A stretch of 64,000 bases of DNA from Calliopsis andreniformis. Its lineage: Eukaryota > Arthropoda > Insecta > Hymenoptera > Andrenidae. Numbering within the stretch: position 1 is the first letter of the stretch; the number at the start of each line of letters is the position of its first letter. This document shows positions 61,721 to 64,000 of the stretch, in pieces. Made by a program: the position numbers and the translations under genes. A model generated the notes under the pieces. That model did no database searches and was not told the DNA's origin. It worked only from the letters and a program-made list of their open reading frames with translations. Where the stretch lies: contig NW_027480482.1 of assembly GCF_051401765.1 (NCBI RefSeq), positions 1,922,001 through 1,986,000 of the forward strand, written 5' to 3'.

Positions 61721-63152
61721 TTAACACTCAGTCTTCAATGCTCAATCCTCAATCCTCAATCCTCAATCTTCAATCCTTAATACTGAATCTTCAATCCTCA
61801 ATCCTCAATCCTCAATACGCAATCCTCAATCCTCAATCTTCAACACTCAGTCCCCAATCCTCAATCTTCAATCCTCAATACTCAATACTCAATCCTCAAT
61901 CCTCAATCCTCAATCCTCAATCCTGAATATCCAATCTTCAATCGTGAATCCTCAATCCTCAATCCTCAATCCTCAATCCTCAATCATCAATCCTTAATCT
62001 TCAATACTCAATACTCAATCCTCAATCCTCAATCCTCAATACTCAACCATCAATCCTCAATTCTCAATACTCAATAGAATGTCCTGAATTCTCAGGATTC
62101 TATACTCAAACCTCAACCCTCAGCCCTGAGCCCTCATTCACAATCCTCAATCCTCAACCCTCAATCCTCAATTCTCAATCCTCAATCCCCAATCCTCAAT
62201 TCTCAATACTCAACCATCAATCCTCAATTCTCAATACTCAATAGAAAACCTTAATTCCCAGGATTCTATACTCAAACCTCAATCCTCAACCCTGAGCCCT
62301 CATTCACAATCCTCAATCCTCAATCCTCAATCCTCAACTCTCAATCCTCAATCCTCAGCCCTCAGTCCTCAAACCTCAATCCTCAACCCTCAGCCCTCAT
62401 CCTCAATCTTCAATCCTCAATCCTCAATCCTCAATCCCCAATCCTCAATCTTCAATCCTCAATACTCTTTCTTCAATGCTCAATCCTCAATCCTCAATCC
62501 TCAATCCTCATTCTTCAATCCTCAATACCCAATCCTCAATCTTCAATCCTCAATCCTCAATCCTCAATTCTCAATCCTCAATCCTCAATCCTCAGACCTC
62601 AACACTCAATCCTCAGTCCTAAAACCACAATCCTGAATCCTCAATCCTGAATCCTCAATCTTCAGCACTCAGTCCTCAACAATCAGTTGTCAATCCTCAA
62701 TCCTCAATAGAGTATCCTGAGTTCAGAGTTTTCAATACGCAATACTCAGTCTGCAATCTTCAAATCTCTATCCACAAACATCAATTCTCATCACTCAACC
62801 CTCAACACTCAGTCCCCAATCCTCAATCTTCAATGCTCAATCTTCAATCCTCAATCATCAATCCCCAATCCTAAATTCTCAATCTTTAATCCCCAATACT
62901 CAATCTTCAATCCTCAATCCTCAATCCTCAATCCTCAATTCTCAATCCTCAATCCTCAGTCCTCAGTCCTCAGACCTCAATCCTCAACCCTCAGCCCTCA
63001 TCCTCAATCCTCAATCCTCAATCCTCAGCCCTCAGTCCTCAAACCGCAATCCTCAACCCTCAGCCCTCATCCTCAATCTTCAATCCTCAATCCTCAATCC
63101 TCAATCCCCAATCCTCAATCTTCAATCCTCAATACTCTTTCTTCAATCCTCA
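61721..63152. repeat. Dispersed duplicate block, right copy (partner 54703-56127)
   Basis: Right copy of the 1.4-kb block. At its end (the CTCTTTC string at 63135, matching 56110) it passes into a copy of the 57.0-kb block through a shared string, so the exchange can be placed only to within that stretch. Contains the B-B' pair at 62075/62242 and A at 62671. Confidence 0.9.
62075..62268. repeat. B-B' pair with decayed B'
   Basis: Copy of the 55050 pair: B at 62075, 27-bp B' at 62242, 167 bp apart; 485 bp after the A at 61590. Confidence 0.87.
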
Positions 63153-64000
63153 ATCCTCAATCCTCAATCCTCAGCCCTGAGTCCTCAAACCGCAATCCTC
63201 AACCCTCAGCCCTCATCCTCAATCTTCAATCCTCAATCCTCAATCCTCAATCCCCAATCCTCAATCTTCAATCCTCAATACTCTTTCTTCAATCCTCAAT
63301 CCTCAATCCTCAATCCTCATTCCTCATTCTTCAATCCTCAATACCCAATCCTCAATCTTCAATCCTCAATCCTCAATCCTCGATTCTCAATCCTCAATCC
63401 TCAATCCTCAGACCTCAAACATCAATACTCAGCCCTCAGTCCTCGTCCTCAATCCACAACCCTCAATCCTGAATCCTCAATCTTCGGCCCTCAGTCCTCA
63501 ACAATCAGTTGTCAATCCTCAATCCTCAATAGAATATCCTCAATTCACAGTTTTCAATACATAATACTCAATCTGCAATCTTCAAACCTCTATCCACAGA
63601 CAACAATTCCCATTACTCATCCCTTAACACTCAGTCCTCAATGTTCAATCCTCAATCCTCAATACTCAATCGTCAATCTTCAATCCTCTATACTCAATCT
63701 TCGATCCTCATTCCTCAATCCTCAATCCTCAATCCTCATTCTTCAATCCTCAATACCCAATCCTCAATCTTCAATCCTCAATCCTCCATCCTCGATTCTC
63801 AATCCTCAATCCTCAATCCTCAGACCCCAAACATCAATACTCAGCCCTCAGTCCTCGTCCTCAATCCACAACCCTGAATCCTCAATCCTCAATCTTCAAC
63901 CATCAATATTCATTCTTCAATCCTCAATCCTCAATCCTCAATCCTCAATCCTCAATCCTCAAACCTCAATGTTCAATCCTCAATACCCAATCCTCAATCT
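63135..64000. repeat. Dispersed duplicate block, right copy (partner 57008-57873), cut by window edge
   Basis: Offset 6,127 to the last base. Contains C at 63410 and 63822 and A at 63493. One visible change: AACCCTG near 63871 where the left copy has AACCCTC. Confidence 0.88.

Larger units (their letters stand above)
1..64000. repeat. Heptanucleotide satellite array (AATCCTC)n with higher-order repeats
   Basis: Head-to-tail 7-bp units, consensus AATCCTC on the + strand, fill the window without interruption. Common variants are AATCTTC, AATACTC, AATTCTC, AGTCCTC, AACCCTC, AAACCTC and AATCCTG. Register is usually exact 7 bp; recurrent 6-bp units (ATCCTC after AGCCCTC, GTCCTC after AGTCCTC, ATTCAC before AATCCTC) shift the phase. 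The + strand consensus lacks G and the - strand is purine-rich (GAGGATT). No gene, transposon end, RNA gene or promoter is visible. No single strand is 'coding'. The recurrent diverged strings A, B, B' and C described in other entries are built from the same heptamer. The array extends past both edges. A eukaryotic heterochromatic satellite is inferred; the species is not determinable from this sequence. Confidence 0.97.

Noticed and set aside
16911..62102. B hairpins as rho-independent terminators or transposon ends
   Set aside because: No U-tract follows the stem, no gene precedes it, and no target-site duplications or transposase frames flank it.
1..64000. CRISPR array
   Set aside because: Repeats are directly adjacent 7-bp units with no unique spacers, no uniform 25-40 bp repeat and no cas genes.
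1..64000. Telomeric repeat tract
   Set aside because: The - strand heptamer GAGGATT is not a telomere repeat I recognise (plant type is TTTAGGG), and the units are far too variable and organised into higher-order repeats.
1..64000. Cyanobacterial or other bacterial short tandem heptanucleotide repeats as the source
   Set aside because: Such repeats are intergenic and short as far as I know; 64 kb with no gene and several levels of higher-order structure fits a eukaryotic satellite better. I cannot exclude other origins from sequence alone.
1..64000. tRNA, rRNA or other structured RNA genes
   Set aside because: No stretch departs from the heptamer pattern long enough to encode one, and apart from B there is almost no self-complementarity.

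Overview
The whole 64 kb window is one satellite-DNA array. I find no protein-coding gene, RNA gene, transposon or CRISPR array that I can support. The base unit is a 7-bp repeat, AATCCTC on the + strand (TCCTCAA in another phase; GAGGATT on the - strand), running head to tail from the first to the last base. The consensus has no G on the + strand, so nearly every + strand G marks a variant heptamer. The array length, the nested higher-order repeats and the absence of interspersed genes point to eukaryotic heterochromatin (pericentromeric, subtelomeric, sex- or B-chromosome type) in a long-read assembly. I do not recognise this heptamer as a named satellite and cannot name the organism. Bacterial heptanucleotide repeats exist, but as far as I know are far shorter.

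On top of the heptamer there are at least four levels of order. (1) Diverged heptamer strings recur as fixed elements. Element A is 21 heptamers (147 bp) and I locate 77 copies. Element B is a 28-bp near-perfect inverted repeat with a variant B', 47 copies in all. Element C is a string around AGACCTC-AAACATC with about 35 copies. (2) These elements sit at fixed distances: A to B is mostly 485 bp or 485 plus or minus a multiple of 7; B to B' is 167 bp in all 14 pairs; A to A is 147 bp in five dimers. Together they form units of roughly 0.9-1.1 kb. (3) Blocks of 0.3-5.2 kb are duplicated, either in tandem (2141-9025; 15536-27942; 29621-34690; 33921-36939) or several kb apart (1116-1985 with 11146-12015; 36940-38165 with 43641-44866; 54703-56127 with 61721-63152). 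(4) Segments from several sources are shuffled together in 43-48 kb and 55-64 kb.

Layout: 1-15.9 kb carries A and C but no B, and includes a 3.4-kb tandem duplication. 15.5-27.9 kb is a 5.0-5.2 kb unit present two and a half times, in which B first appears. 27.9-50.7 kb is A/B/B' satellite with nested 1.8-3.2 kb duplications. 50.7-55.0 kb again lacks B. 55.0-64.0 kb is a mosaic of recently copied blocks with decaying B' copies, running off the right edge.

The many open frames on the + strand (up to 346 codons) follow from the repeat: 7 is not a multiple of 3, so all three + frames read the same stop-free heptapeptide SSILNPQ. The - strand meets TGA every 21 nt in every frame. Nothing suggests these are genes, so no CDS is listed.
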